Shown one piece after another: positions 9,762 through 19,203 of a stretch of 46,692 nucleotides of DNA. The position numbers were made by a program, and so were the translations under genes. Source of the DNA: Chersky-299 sp963749535. Its GTDB lineage: Bacteria > Actinomycetota > Thermoleophilia > RBG-16-64-13. The stretch spans positions 1-46,692 of the forward strand of contig CAVVNF010000004.1 in assembly GCA_963749535.1 (NCBI GenBank), written 5' to 3'. The first letter of the stretch is position 1, and each line of letters begins with the position of its first letter. The notes beneath the pieces were generated by a model that ran no database searches, was not told the DNA's origin, and worked only from the letters and a program-made list of their open reading frames with translations.

Positions 9762-10090
9762 CGGCGGAAGCCTCCCGCGGCGGTGAGCCGGCGGCGTGGG
9801 CCGGCGGCTTGCCATGCGCCGCTTGGATGAGGCCGCGCCCTATGCCGCGATGAGAGGATATGCCGGAGGCTACCGGGAAGCTGCAGAGGGTGCCTCAGGC
9901 CAGAGCGCTGAGCGGCACCCGCCGGCTGGCAGGCTGCCGAAGAATGGCACCTCGCCGCCAGAGCCCGATGGGTACGCGCGAGAGAAGGACGCAGGAAGCG
10001 TGAATAGCAGCGCTATTGACGCGACCGAGGACGTACTATCGTGCTGCCCAGTGCGCTTTGAGGGCCGGGGCGCTGTTCTTCAGCAGCCTC
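9762..10090. other. Intergenic region between convergent genes
   Basis: No supported gene. An open frame at 9796-10188 is Gly/Arg/Pro-rich, lacks family features and overlaps the flavodoxin gene antisense, so I reject it. A small hairpin (AATAGC-AGC-GCTATT, 10003-10017) is the only notable structure. Confidence 0.4.
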
Positions 10091-10610
10091 CTACAGCTTC
10101 TCGGCGAGCGCTCTGGCCCAGATGTCCAGCGGCTGCCAGTCCAGGGGAAGGCGCATCGCGCGCGCCATCTCGGAGTCTTCCTTCTTGAGCTCTTTCGAGA
10201 AGAAGATCCGCCATATCGCCGGTAGGCGCTCCATATCCACCCGCCCTGGAAACACTCCGACGATCACCGGGTGCATCGTCCCCACAAAAGGAGCAAGGAA
10301 ATAAAGCGCCTTCTCCCGATTTTCCGGCGTGTCCTCAGCCATTGTGAGGCCGATGCTGAAGAGAGCGGTCCGGATACCGGCAAGATCTTTCCCGTGCCTT
10401 TGAACGAAGTGTTTCGCCTCGGCGACTGGCTTGCCTACTCGGATGGCGGTTCCAAGTACTACGCTTTCGTAGGCAGAAAAGGTCCGTGACTTTGTCGGCC
10501 GGGAGCACGTCCACGTCGCGGCCGGCCTCCTTAAAGGCGGCGGCCACGTGCTCGGCTGCGTCGGCTGTGGTGCCCAACTTGGTGGCATAAGCAATAAGGA
10601 CCTTACCCAC
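10091..10610 (-). CDS. Flavodoxin-domain protein (HemG-like), one frame break
   Basis: Flavodoxin_5/HemG-like protein, about 172 residues. It starts GKVLIAYATKLGTTADAAEH, where the T/S-rich loop after the first strand binds the FMN phosphate. The second half has SVVLGTAIRVGK and ALFSIGLTMAED, matching the FMN isoalloxazine loops of menaquinone-dependent protoporphyrinogen dehydrogenase relatives. A single break near 10485 separates the halves. The GTG start lies 26 bases after the stop of the UbiD gene on the same strand, so the two are probably co-transcribed. A role in heme synthesis is unlikely in this context; it may pass electrons to a flavoenzyme or handle the prenyl-FMN redox state of UbiD, which is speculative. 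Confidence 0.7.
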
Positions 10611-10635
10611 GATACTCGCCCTCTTCGCGGCTGCG

Positions 10636-12135
10636 TCAGGCCTGGTCCCAGCCATCGGGCAAGAATCGCGAAAGGTCGACGTCCACGAACTGGGCTCTCT
10701 GAAAGCGCTCCTTCATCGCCCACGGGGCGGTGCAGTCAAAGATTGTCTTGCAGGCGATGCCCACCCCCCGCAGCATTGGATTGAACTCGGGAGATGAGGA
10801 CGGGTCCAAAGGATGGCAGCGGACACCCGGGACGAAGACCGTGCTTATGTCGCCCTGGAAGCGTGTCGTCATGGCCCACAGGACGTCACTCGTGTCGTAC
10901 AGATCCACATCGTCGTCCACGAGGATGACATGCTTGAGTTCCGAGAATGACGTGAAGGCGGCGAGAGCGGCTTGGCGCTGGCGCCCTTCATCGTACGCAG
11001 ACCGCTTGTTGATCTGCAGTACGGCGAGGTATTTTCCGCCGCCTGCGGAAGGGCAGTACACATTCTTGAGCAGGCCCGGCATGCTGCTTTCGATGAGCCG
11101 GAAGATGCTGGCCTCGGTGGGAATGCCGGCCAGGCTTACGTGTTCCTCGCCAGGGCCCACCAGGATCTGGAAGATCGGGTTGAAACGGTGGGTGATCGTG
11201 CGGACGCGGATCACATAGTTGTGCTTTTGGGCCGGCCCTACGTAACCGGGGAATTCCGGCATGCAGTACCCGCTGTGATTGAGGGCGTCTTCATCGGTGA
11301 AGTCGTCGGGCATGATCTCGCATTCGAGAACGACCTCCGCCCGGGCGATGGCTTTCGCGGCGACAGTCACGCAGTCGACCAGTTCCACGGGCCGGCCTCG
11401 CAGAGCGCCCGCCACAGTGAGCTCGTCGAAGCCCATCGGCGTAGTGGGCGGCTCGAAGCAAGCAGCCAACAGGATGGCCGGGTCGAGGCCCATGTTGACG
11501 GTGAGCGCCAGCGGCTTGCCCATGGCGTGGGCCTTGGCCCGGAAGGCGTCGATATGACGGCCCGGCGTGAAACTCACGCTCATGTGGTCCGGTCCCTGGA
11601 TGCCCATCCGGTGGATGGTGACGTCGGAGACACCGGTTTCGGGGTCCTGCGCCCAGAGCAGGCCTAGGTTGAGGAAGGGACCGCCATCTTTCTCCGTGCT
11701 TACGGTGGCCGGAATGAGCTTGCGCATGTCGAACGGGGGCTTGATGACCACCTCCTGGCAGGGAGCGACCGGCCCAGGGTACTGGGCGGTCGGGACGGGG
11801 TTCTCCACTGCCTTGAGCAGGTCGAATGCAAGGCGCTCCTTGGAACTCCCCAGTAGGAGGGCCACCCGCTCCCGGCTAGCCAAAGTGCCCGTGAGCACCG
11901 GCATGTCGTAGCCCTTCACATTCTCGAACAGCATCGCGGGGCCGATGCGGGTGGGAGGCGCAACGGGTGTTCCCGCCCCCACGAGCTTGTAGACTCCAGC
12001 TAACTCCAGGTAAGGGTCGACCTCTGCCTTCGTCGACACCAGCTGCCCGGGGATCGACGCGAGGAATTCCATTGTGGAGCGTAGATCGACTATGTCGGAA
12101 GCTCCGCGAACGGGAGAGTCGCTTGATGCAGGCAT
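10636..12135 (-). CDS. UbiD-family (prenylated-FMN) decarboxylase
   Basis: UbiD-type reversible (de)carboxylase, 499 residues, intact. Family landmarks include DVTIHRMGIQGPD, SFTPGRHIDAF, ECEIMPDDF near residue 270 (the Glu region that works with Arg in catalysis), the NPIFQILVGPGEEH segment and VDDDVDLYD towards the C-terminus. The cofactor prenylated FMN is made by UbiX, which is not encoded in this window. Substrates in the family include hydroxybenzoates, protocatechuate, phenylphosphate and aromatic acids generally, so decarboxylation of gallate or a related acid to a polyphenol fits the neighbourhood but is inferred. I chose the ATG giving MPASSDS because GGAGG lies nine bases upstream; the longer frame has no such site. 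Confidence 0.88.
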   Translation of the reverse strand: MPASSDSPVRGASDIVDLRSTMEFLASIPGQLVSTKAEVDPYLELAGVYKLVGAGTPVAPPTRIGPAMLFENVKGYDMPVLTGTLASRERVALLLGSSKERLAFDLLKAVENPVPTAQYPGPVAPCQEVVIKPPFDMRKLIPATVSTEKDGGPFLNLGLLWAQDPETGVSDVTIHRMGIQGPDHMSVSFTPGRHIDAFRAKAHAMGKPLALTVNMGLDPAILLAACFEPPTTPMGFDELTVAGALRGRPVELVDCVTVAAKAIARAEVVLECEIMPDDFTDEDALNHSGYCMPEFPGYVGPAQKHNYVIRVRTITHRFNPIFQILVGPGEEHVSLAGIPTEASIFRLIESSMPGLLKNVYCPSAGGGKYLAVLQINKRSAYDEGRQRQAALAAFTSFSELKHVILVDDDVDLYDTSDVLWAMTTRFQGDISTVFVPGVRCHPLDPSSSPEFNPMLRGVGIACKTIFDCTAPWAMKERFQRAQFVDVDLSRFLPDGWDQA

Positions 12136-12440
12136 TATCCATAGCCTCCACGTTGAGTAGGCAGTGAAGAATCGGCCGAGGCGCCGCACCGGCGGCGCCT
12201 CGATCCGCTGACAGAGCCATGATATCGCGACAAAGGGACCAGGAGGCTAGGGCCGACTTGTCGAGGTGGTGACCATGTGTCGCCCGTTCGCAGGTCATCC
12301 GGCGACTCCGGCGGCCTGAGCCCGCTCGACCCCGGGCCGAGAAGCCGAGCCGCGACTCGCCACTTTGCGACCCCACTCCCGGTCCGGCGGGCGGCTCGAC
12401 AAGCCACAGAGGACGGCCGCTGTCTGAGCCGTCGCTCCCG
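12136..12440. other. Intergenic region
   Basis: No gene or clear signal seen between the zinc-ribbon gene and the UbiD gene, apart from the UbiD ribosome site at its left end. The UbiD gene may be transcribed from a promoter in this stretch, but no good -35/-10 pair stands out. Confidence 0.35.
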
Positions 12441-12692
12441 CTAGGCAGCGGCACTCAATCGTGCCCGGTGAGGCAAGAACGCGGCTGCGACGGCTTCGAC
12501 CTCGGCTCCGCAGACCCGGCATGTGAGACGCCCGAACTGAGCGGGCGTCGGCGTTTGCTCGAAAGTGGACCCGCAACAGAAACAGGAGTCTCCCGACTTC
12601 AGGCCCATGACATACCGCCCGAGCCCGCAAGTAGACGGAGATGCCATCCGCATCGGACCTCCGCGACCTGAGCAGTTTGCTGAATCCGCCAT
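12441..12692 (-). CDS. Small zinc-ribbon protein
   Basis: Predicted 83-residue protein with two Cys pairs, SCFCCGSTF and LTCRVCGAEV, spaced like a zinc ribbon or rubredoxin-type knuckle pair. Family not recognised. Support for it as a real gene is the strong GGAGG ribosome site five to six bases before the ATG (MADSANCSG). It lies upstream of the UbiD gene on the same strand, about 300 bp away. It may be a metal-binding accessory or regulatory protein; no function can be assigned. Confidence 0.55.
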   Translation of the reverse strand: MADSANCSGRGGPMRMASPSTCGLGRYVMGLKSGDSCFCCGSTFEQTPTPAQFGRLTCRVCGAEVEAVAAAFLPHRARLSAAA

Positions 12693-12761
12693 GATCACCT
12701 CCGTGACCGCACATGGAGCCTCGCGCTAGAACAAGTGTAGTCGGCCGGTCGGACGGATAAT

Positions 12762-13013
12762 GTGACAGCTCGCTTAACGGGAGGCAAAACCAATGTGAAA
12801 CCTTGCGATGGTTTCCTAACACCCGCCAAGCAGTCCACCGTGGACGAGGTCAAGACGGATATCACGTCCACGCTCTTGAGCGCCAAGAAGGACGCCATGT
12901 GGCAGGATTGGATCAACAAGATGAAGGCTGCTGACAAGGTGGTCATCCTCTCTGGGATGGAAGTGACCACTACGACCACAACTGCCTCGTCGGCGACGAC
13001 TACCAGCAAATAA
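12762..13013 (+). pseudogene. C-terminal remnant resembling a SurA/PrsA-type peptidyl-prolyl isomerase
   Basis: The translated tail (STVDEVKTDITSTLLSAKK, then WQDWINKMKAADKVV, then a TTTTTT-rich end) resembles the extreme C-terminus of secreted PpiC/SurA-like foldases of high-GC Gram-positives, with the usual final helix and a Thr-rich tail. No isomerase domain, signal peptide or credible start is present. A GTG at 12793 with GGGAGG upstream could express about 73 residues. I read it as the leftover 3' end of a lost gene, still followed by its own perfect terminator. An uncharacterised small protein cannot be excluded. Confidence 0.45.
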
Positions 13014-13056
13014 GCTGACTTCGGCAAAGTGGCCGGCAACGTGCCGGCTCGTGACC

Positions 13057-13085
13057 GGGGCGGAACAGCGCAGCTGTTCCGCCCC
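13057..13085. terminator. Perfect bidirectional terminator hairpin
   Basis: Twelve-base perfect stem GGGGCGGAACAG / CTGTTCCGCCCC with a five-base loop, between the PPIase remnant (+) and the saccharopine-dehydrogenase-like gene (-). TCTTGAT follows on the plus strand. Confidence 0.8.
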
Positions 13086-13104
13086 TCTTGATATCTGACG
13101 CCGC

Positions 13105-14343
13105 CTAGTTCGCCGCGATCATCTGGCGCCTGTTGATCGGGAGGTTGCGCCGTCCGCACTCTGCGATAAAGGCGTCCCGGACGCTGCGCGGCAGTTCCTC
13201 CGGACACACGATGCCGCGGTCCGCGATCTTGCCCTCCACGATGAGTTCCGCGTAGATCGAGGCAGGCGTGCTCGTGCCGTAAGACACGGAGGTGGCGCCG
13301 GGGATCTGTGCGTTCACCCACTTGATGTCCGGGGGGAAGATGTCGTAGCCGATGCTGGCCGGTCTGCCTTCCTTCTCGCCGATGCAATCCACCGTCACCA
13401 CACCGTAGTCCGTTATCTCTCCCGCGAGCGCCATCTTGGCGAGTTCCTCGGCAGGCGGGTTGGGCGGCAGAGTGGCCACGAGCACATCGATGGGACGCAC
13501 TTTGGTACCGTCCTTGAGCTCGACAGGCACCTTGCTTGTCATCCCTGAGCTGACCAGCGCGAGATCGGCATCCAGACCCTCTTCCGGCCCGCCCATCTTG
13601 AAGTCCACGTAGCGCAGACCTTTCTCCCCGTATTTTTTGGATAGCAGGCGGGGTAGCGTGGTCACCTCTTCGTGGTCGTGACAAACGACGGCTCCGAGAC
13701 CGAACGGTTCGGGGAACTGATAATGCTCACGCCTCCCGAAAATCTCGACGCGCTTGAATTCGCCGTCCTCGAAGAGCAAGGGCGGCTGAGCACAATCGGT
13801 GTAGTAGGTCTCTTGAGACCATACCTGCAGAGGCACCGGTGAATCGAAGATGGCGTAGTCCTTGATGCGGATCTCGAAGCATCGGTCCAGATCCTCGTAC
13901 CCATTCGCGGCGAATGTGTTGGTGACTCCGGGATCCATCCCCGTGCTGAGCAACGCCAGGAGGCCGGCGCGGGCGAAGTCCCCGGCCAGGGTCATCTGTT
14001 CGAGGTAAGCCTCATCGATGGTCTTGGCGCGAGTCTGCCCGGAAGCCATGTCCATGTAGGCGGAGCCGGCTTTCAGACAGCCGCGCATGATAGCGATGTT
14101 GAACTCTGGGATCACCGCGTTCACAACCAGCCCCGCGCCCGCGGCCGCGCGGGCGACGGCTTCGGTATCCGATGCGTCGACGAAGATCGCCTTCGCTTTG
14201 CCGTTGCCCACTTGGTTGGCGACGAACCGCGCCCGCCCCTCGTCGTAGTCGCTCACCACAATCTGGCTCACAGCCGGGTTGCGACCAATATTCCATGTGA
14301 GAACCTGGCCCTGCATGCCCGCCCCGACAATAAGAACTTTCAT
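13105..14343 (-). CDS. Saccharopine dehydrogenase-like NAD(P)-dependent enzyme
   Basis: Rossmann-fold dehydrogenase of the saccharopine dehydrogenase NADP domain family, 412 residues, intact. The N-terminus MKVLIVGAGMQGQVL is the dinucleotide-binding GxGxxG, followed by VVSDYDEGRA with the adenosine-binding Asp. Then come VVNAVIPEF, MDMASG and DPGVTNTFAANG, the substrate-domain entry seen in lysine-forming, homospermidine and lysine 6-dehydrogenase relatives. ATG start preceded by GGAGAGGGG. There is no amino-acid biosynthesis gene nearby. Such enzymes also act on other amino or imino acids, so the substrate is open. It is a single gene, divergent from the transhydroxylase-like gene, with nearly 490 bp between them. 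Confidence 0.8.
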   Translation of the reverse strand: MKVLIVGAGMQGQVLTWNIGRNPAVSQIVVSDYDEGRARFVANQVGNGKAKAIFVDASDTEAVARAAAGAGLVVNAVIPEFNIAIMRGCLKAGSAYMDMASGQTRAKTIDEAYLEQMTLAGDFARAGLLALLSTGMDPGVTNTFAANGYEDLDRCFEIRIKDYAIFDSPVPLQVWSQETYYTDCAQPPLLFEDGEFKRVEIFGRREHYQFPEPFGLGAVVCHDHEEVTTLPRLLSKKYGEKGLRYVDFKMGGPEEGLDADLALVSSGMTSKVPVELKDGTKVRPIDVLVATLPPNPPAEELAKMALAGEITDYGVVTVDCIGEKEGRPASIGYDIFPPDIKWVNAQIPGATSVSYGTSTPASIYAELIVEGKIADRGIVCPEELPRSVRDAFIAECGRRNLPINRRQMIAAN

Positions 14344-14830
14344 GTTCGTCCCCTCTCCTATTCTGCTCCCAGGCAGCTCGCCCCCTCTGAGCCTGGCTGC
14401 GCGAGGAAATCTCTCTTGCCTTGGTTCTACCAGAAGCTAAGGTGGGGCACAACGCGAACATGGCCGGATCGAGAGTTCGCCAGATGCGCTACGCACCTCG
14501 ACGAGCTCGAAGCGGCAACTAGAAAGACCACGCTCTAAGAGGCTGCTAAGCCTTGGCCCCATCCCACCCTGCCGTACCATTGGAAGGCGTGGACTACTCC
14601 GCAACTGAGAGCCCGTACCCTTGCCTTGGGCGCACCTGCTCGCAACCTCTTTCATCGACATTTTTGTCCTCAGGACAGCCGGGATCATCCCGTGGGACGT
14701 GCCAGTGGTCCACCAGACGGAACGCGTCGACGCGCGAGCCACTTTCTAGTAAAGTCGCTACGGCAAATTCAGCCCCGCTCAGTCGGGGCTCTTGTTTGGT
14801 TGATCAAAACCCTTATCGGAGGTTCGTTTC
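14344..14830. other. Long divergent leader before the transhydroxylase gene
   Basis: No convincing coding region in about 490 bp. Small hairpins are visible: GTCCTCAGGAC near 14667, CGGGATCATCCCG near 14682 and TGGTCCACCA near 14708. An intrinsic-terminator-like hairpin follows at 14771. Since no plus-strand gene lies upstream for over 1.3 kb, this reads as a structured 5' leader of the transhydroxylase gene. The ribosome site GGAGG is at about 14818. I do not recognise a known molybdenum-cofactor riboswitch. Confidence 0.45.
14771..14797 (+). terminator. Leader terminator/attenuator before the transhydroxylase gene
   Basis: Stem AGCCCCG / CGGGGCT with a six-base loop, then CTTGTTT. It lies about 35 bases before the transhydroxylase start. 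GAGCC near 14738 could pair with GGCTC in the 3' arm and act as an anti-terminator (inference). Confidence 0.5.
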
Positions 14831-17426
14831 ATGGGAGAGGTCCGGAGGTTTACCAATCTGACTACAGGCGGCCCCGTATATGTGGACGTGCAAGACGACA
14901 AGATCCTTCGGATAATCCCCTTGCAGTTGGACGACAGCGATGGCCCCTCGTGGACCATCGAGGCCCGGGGCAAAGAGTATTCACCGCCTCGCAAGACCAC
15001 CCTCTCGCCCTGGACCGTGGCTCACAAATCCACCATTTATTCCTCGAAGCGAATCCTCACTCCGCTCAAGCGGGTCGATTTCAACCCGAAAGGCGACCGC
15101 AACATCCAGAACAGGGGCGTGTCAGGCTACGAACCCATCAGCTGGGACGAAGCTTTGGAGATGGTGGCCACGGAGATGATCCGGCTCAAACGAGAAGTGG
15201 GACCGGCCGCCATGCTCACCACCCCCGGCTCGCACCACCTGTGGGGCAACATCGGGTACCGTTTCAGCGCGTACAACCGCTTCATGAACCTGGTCGGCAT
15301 GACGTACGGCGAGCACAACCCCGATAGCTGGGAAGGCTGGCACTGGGGCGGGATCCACATGTGGGGCTTCAGCCATCGCCTCGGCATTCCCGAGCAGTAC
15401 GACTTGCTGGAAGATGCCCTCAAGAACACCGAGATGGTGGTGTTTTGGTCGGCGGACCCGGAGACCACCGGAGGCGTCTACGGCTCGTTCGAGAGCACCG
15501 TGCGTCGCAAATGGCTGAAGGAACTTGGCGTCAAGATGATCTTCATCGACCCATATTTCAATCATTCCGCCGGGCTCTACGCGGACAAGTGGTTCTCGCC
15601 GCGGCTGGGCACCGACGTGGCTTTGGGCCTTGCCATCGCCTTTACCTGGCTCACCGAAGGCACGTACGACAAAGACTACGTCGCCAGTCGCACTCACGGT
15701 TTCGACGAGTGGAAAACCTACGTGCTCGGCGAGAGCGACGGCCAGGCGAAGACTCCCGAGTGGGCGGAGACCGAGTCGGGCATCCCGGCTCGCGAGATCC
15801 GGGCTTTGGCACGAGAATGGGGAGCCAAGAAGACCATGCTCTCCGCCGGGGCGATGGGCGGCTGGGGCGGCGCCTGCCGGTCCGCCTCCGGCAACGAGTG
15901 GGCCCGCACCATGATCGCTCTTGCCGCGATGCAAGGCATGGGCAAGCCGGGCACCAATATCTGGTCTACCACCAGTGGGGCTCCCTTCGACAGGTCTTTC
16001 TTCTTCCCCGGCTATGCAGAAGGCGGCATCTCCGGCGACACCGTGGGGACCGCTTCCGGCCATACCCTCGCTCCGCGCATGTGGCCCAACGGCGGAACCT
16101 TCTCCAATCCGCAGCACTCCCCCGAGGGGCAAACGATCTCTCGCCTGCGTATCCCCGAGGCCATGATGCACGAGCATGTGGAGTGGAGGGGCAAGGGCTT
16201 CTGCGGTTCCTCCATCGAATCACAGTTCCGTAAGTACGAGTACCCTGCCACCGGCTATCCGCATATCGGCATGTACTACCGGTACGGGGGGTCGTTCATC
16301 GGCACCATGACCGACACCAACCGATACGTGAAGGCCTACCGCGAAGGCAAAGTTCCGTTCGTCGTGAATCAATCCGTCTGGTTCGAAGGGGAGACCAGGT
16401 TCGCCGACATCATCCTGCCGGCCTGCACCAACTTCGAACGCTGGGACATCGGCGACTGGGCGTATGCCTCCGGCTACGGCACCCATAAGTTCGACCAGTG
16501 CAACCACCGCATCATCGTCTTCGAGAAGAAGTGCATCGAACCCCTGGGCGAGTCCAAGCCGGACTACGAGATCTTCTCCATGCTGGCTGACCACCTGGGA
16601 GTCGGCCAGATCTATACCGAGGGCGGCCACTCCGACCTCGACTGGGTCAAACGCATGTTCCACGCGAGCGACCTGCCCAAGCGCATCAGCTGGGAAGACT
16701 TCGAGGAGAAAGGGTACTACGTGGTGCCGGTGCCCGAGGAGCGCGAACCGACTCCGGCCCTGCGCTGGTTCGCCGAGGACCGGGTGCGAGACACACCGGA
16801 CTGGGGTCCGCCACCGTGGGACACCGTGGGCCTGAAAGGCCTCCAGACTTCCTCCGGTAAGATCGAGTTCGTCAGCTCGAGCCTTACGCGGTTTTACAAC
16901 AGCGGCGTGGTCGACGAAGAACGGCCCGCCATGGGGCCGCAGTACATCGAGAGCTGGGAAGGCCATCACACCGGCGAGCTCTACGGGAAATTCCCGCTGC
17001 AGATGGTGTCGCCTCACCCGCGCTTCAGCTTCCACACCATGGGCGACGGCAAGGACAGTTGGACCGACGACATCAAGGATCACCGCGTTCTCAAGGACGA
17101 TGGCCATTACTACTGGATCATGCGGCTCAACCATAAGGACGCGGCTGCCCGGGGCATCGCGGAAGGCGACCTCATCCGCGCCTACAACGACCGGGCTTCG
17201 GTCATTCTCTCGGCCCAGTTGACGGAACGCGTTCCTCCCGGCACCGTCCATTCCTACGAATCTTGCGCCGATTATCAGCCTCTGGGAACTCCCGGGCGAG
17301 TCTGCAGACAGGGCCGGATGCGTCAACCTACTCACTTCGAAGCGGTTCATCACGCCCACGTCCACCGGCCAGGCGCCTAATTCCTGCCTGATCGAAGTGG
17401 AGAAATGGGCGGGAGGCACACAGTAA
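14831..17426 (+). CDS. athL: Pyrogallol-phloroglucinol transhydroxylase large-subunit homologue (molybdopterin)
   Basis: DMSO-reductase-family enzyme closely resembling, from memory, the large subunit of Pelobacter acidigallici transhydroxylase, which converts pyrogallol to phloroglucinol with a tetrahydroxybenzene co-substrate. Shared blocks include MGEV..TN.TGGPV at the start, SHHLWGN, EHNPDSWEGWHWGG, FFPGYAEGGISGD, ILPACTNFERWDI and RFSFHTMGDGK. The Mo ligand would be Ser166, and the active-site residues His135, Asp165 and Tyr395 keep a constant nine-residue offset from His144, Asp174 and Tyr404 of that enzyme. As in that subunit, there is no N-terminal Cys cluster. One indel near 17300 shifts the frame. 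Read across it, the tail continues SADRAGCVNLLTSKRF...LIEVEKW to TAA 17424, about 865 residues versus 875. The [4Fe-4S] small subunit (athS) is absent from the window. ATG start with GGAGG. Confidence 0.88.
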
Positions 17427-17460
17427 CGCTCGGGTCCAGCCCCGCGCGGGCGCTGAACAA

Positions 17461-17505
17461 AACCGCCCCAGTCCGGATCGTCTCCCGGGCTGGGGCGGTT
17501 GTCGT
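17461..17505. terminator. Bidirectional terminator between convergent genes
   Basis: Perfect 11-base stem AACCGCCCCAG / CTGGGGCGGTT (17461-17471 and 17490-17500), followed by GTCGTTT on the plus strand and TTTT on the minus strand. It ends both the transhydroxylase transcript and the convergent FAD-oxidase transcript. Confidence 0.85.
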
Positions 17506-17534
17506 TTGGTGCGGGCCTCGCCCGGCCGGGTCCG

Positions 17535-19185
17535 CTATTCGGTATCCGCGGGCAGGTAGTTGTACATGCGGTCGCCTAGATCGTTGGGATCGTAGGCTTT
17601 CTTGATCTTGCCCTGGAATCGGAAGGCGAAGGTCTGCTTGGCGTTAGACCACTGCTTGAACACCTCTTCGTCCTTCTTGCCGATCTCCAAGTAGAGGAAC
17701 TCCTTCCCGGGCGGGAACCCGTGAGAGAGCGCGTCGGTGACGGCATCTTCCATGTGCTTGATGCCGGCGCGCGTGGAGGCTTCGTCGTTGGGATCGTAGG
17801 AGACGAACTGCTCCAGCCCCATCGCACCGCCACCGGGGATCGCGCTGCCGGTGCCCATCATGGCGTCGCCGCCGCATTGCACCAAGAGACCGCCGGCGGC
17901 GTCACGTTCCAGCCCGGCCTTGGCGATGGGAACATATCCTTTTACCCAGTCGGGCGTGCCGGGTTGCATCCAGCTCCCGATGTATCCGCCGGCCCACACG
18001 AAGTTGATGTGCTTGTGGCCGAGGCGGGTCAGGTAGATGTTGGTGAACTCCGCCATGTCTTTCTCGCAGTAGCGCTCCACCTTCCAGCCGCCCACTTCGG
18101 CGAGGATCTCGTCGAGCACCTTGTCCTGCAGCTCGATGTCCCGCCACCGAGCGGCCGGCCATGATCAGCTGGAACGAGATCCGCAGCTCCTCGGTGAGCT
18201 CCTTCATGTCCGGTCTCGCCGACCATCTCCGGCACGTCGCAGAGCTGCTTGGTATGGTCGTTGTACATGAGCCAGAAGGCGGGAGCCAGGTCGGCGCCGG
18301 CCAGGTTGAACTGGCGGTGGAACACATACCCGAGCTCGTTGTCGTAGATCTTGTAGTAGATGTCGGCCCAGGCGTCCCAGGAGGGGACCGCCAGGGTGTA
18401 TGCCCGGAAGTTCTCGGGGATCGGCAGACGGTAGGCCGGGCACAGTGCCGCGTGACGTTCCATTCGGTCGGACCTGGCCAGTGCACCAGTTTGATGGCGC
18501 ACTTGGTGAACACGCCCAGACCGCCGCGCGGGCCCAGCGTGCCGCGATGATCCCGCGCACGCTCGGGCCGGGGCCTTCGCTGCAGAACCAGCCGTCGCCG
18601 GAACCGAGCGAGCCGCTGCGGACGATCTCGCCGTTGGGAGTGACCCATTCCATGCCCAGCACGTTCTCGGCGTTGCCGCCCATCCAGTACGTGGTCGGCC
18701 CGATGCCGGAGTAGGCGCAGGCGCTGGCGACGATGGAAGTCGAGCACCCGGCGCCGATGACGTTGCATATTCAGACCCCGCTTCATGGCCTCGGCCTGGA
18801 GCTGAGCGCAGATGACGTACGGCTCGACGATGGCGATACATGTTCTTCTCGTCGATCTCGAGGATCCGGTTCATGCGCCGCATGTCGAGCTGGATGGTGT
18901 CGTGCTCGTCGTAGAGCGGCGCGGCCCAGTGATACCACCCGGTCGAGTGCGGCTTCACCTTGACTTTGTACTTGTTGCACAGCTTTGTGATGGCCTGCAC
19001 CTCTTCGGTGCTCCCGGCATGACTGCCGCCGCCGGGCGGGGCATGTAGTGGCTGAGCGTCCGGCCGCACAAGGTCGGCGAGCCATTGGAACGCGTAGGAG
19101 TCGAGCACCGCGGGATCGGCGGCGACGTTGTCGGGACCCGACGATGTCTTCCAGGGCTTTGAATAAGCTCTCGAGGCAATGCCAT
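17535..19185 (-). CDS. FAD-binding oxidase (GlcD/VAO-PCMH type), frame-disrupted
   Basis: Flavoprotein of the FAD_binding_4 / vanillyl-alcohol-oxidase superfamily, about 540 residues when rebuilt. The N-terminal FAD domain shows PGSTEEVQAITKLCNKY, the pyrophosphate-loop region (NVIGAGCSTSIVASACAYSG), GMEWVTPNGEIVRSGS and GGLGVFTKCAIKL. The substrate domain ends EFLYLEIGKKDEEV, then LGDRMYNYLP. Relatives oxidise lactate, glycolate, or p-cresol and vanillyl-type alcohols. The ATG has AAGGAGG upstream. At least six frame breaks occur (for example near 19150, 19040, 18835, 18470, 18225 and 18150). It starts 18 bases after the Fe-S gene, which itself follows a second FAD oxidase: a three-gene flavin/Fe-S/flavin operon. 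The substrate is unknown; a phenolic or 2-hydroxy acid is plausible. Confidence 0.75.
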
Positions 19186-19203
19186 GGTGTTCCTCCTTCG
19201 CTC

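Noticed and set aside
9796..10188. Open frame after the nitroreductase
   Set aside because: It is low-complexity, has no family match and lies antisense over the flavodoxin gene, which has clear family motifs.
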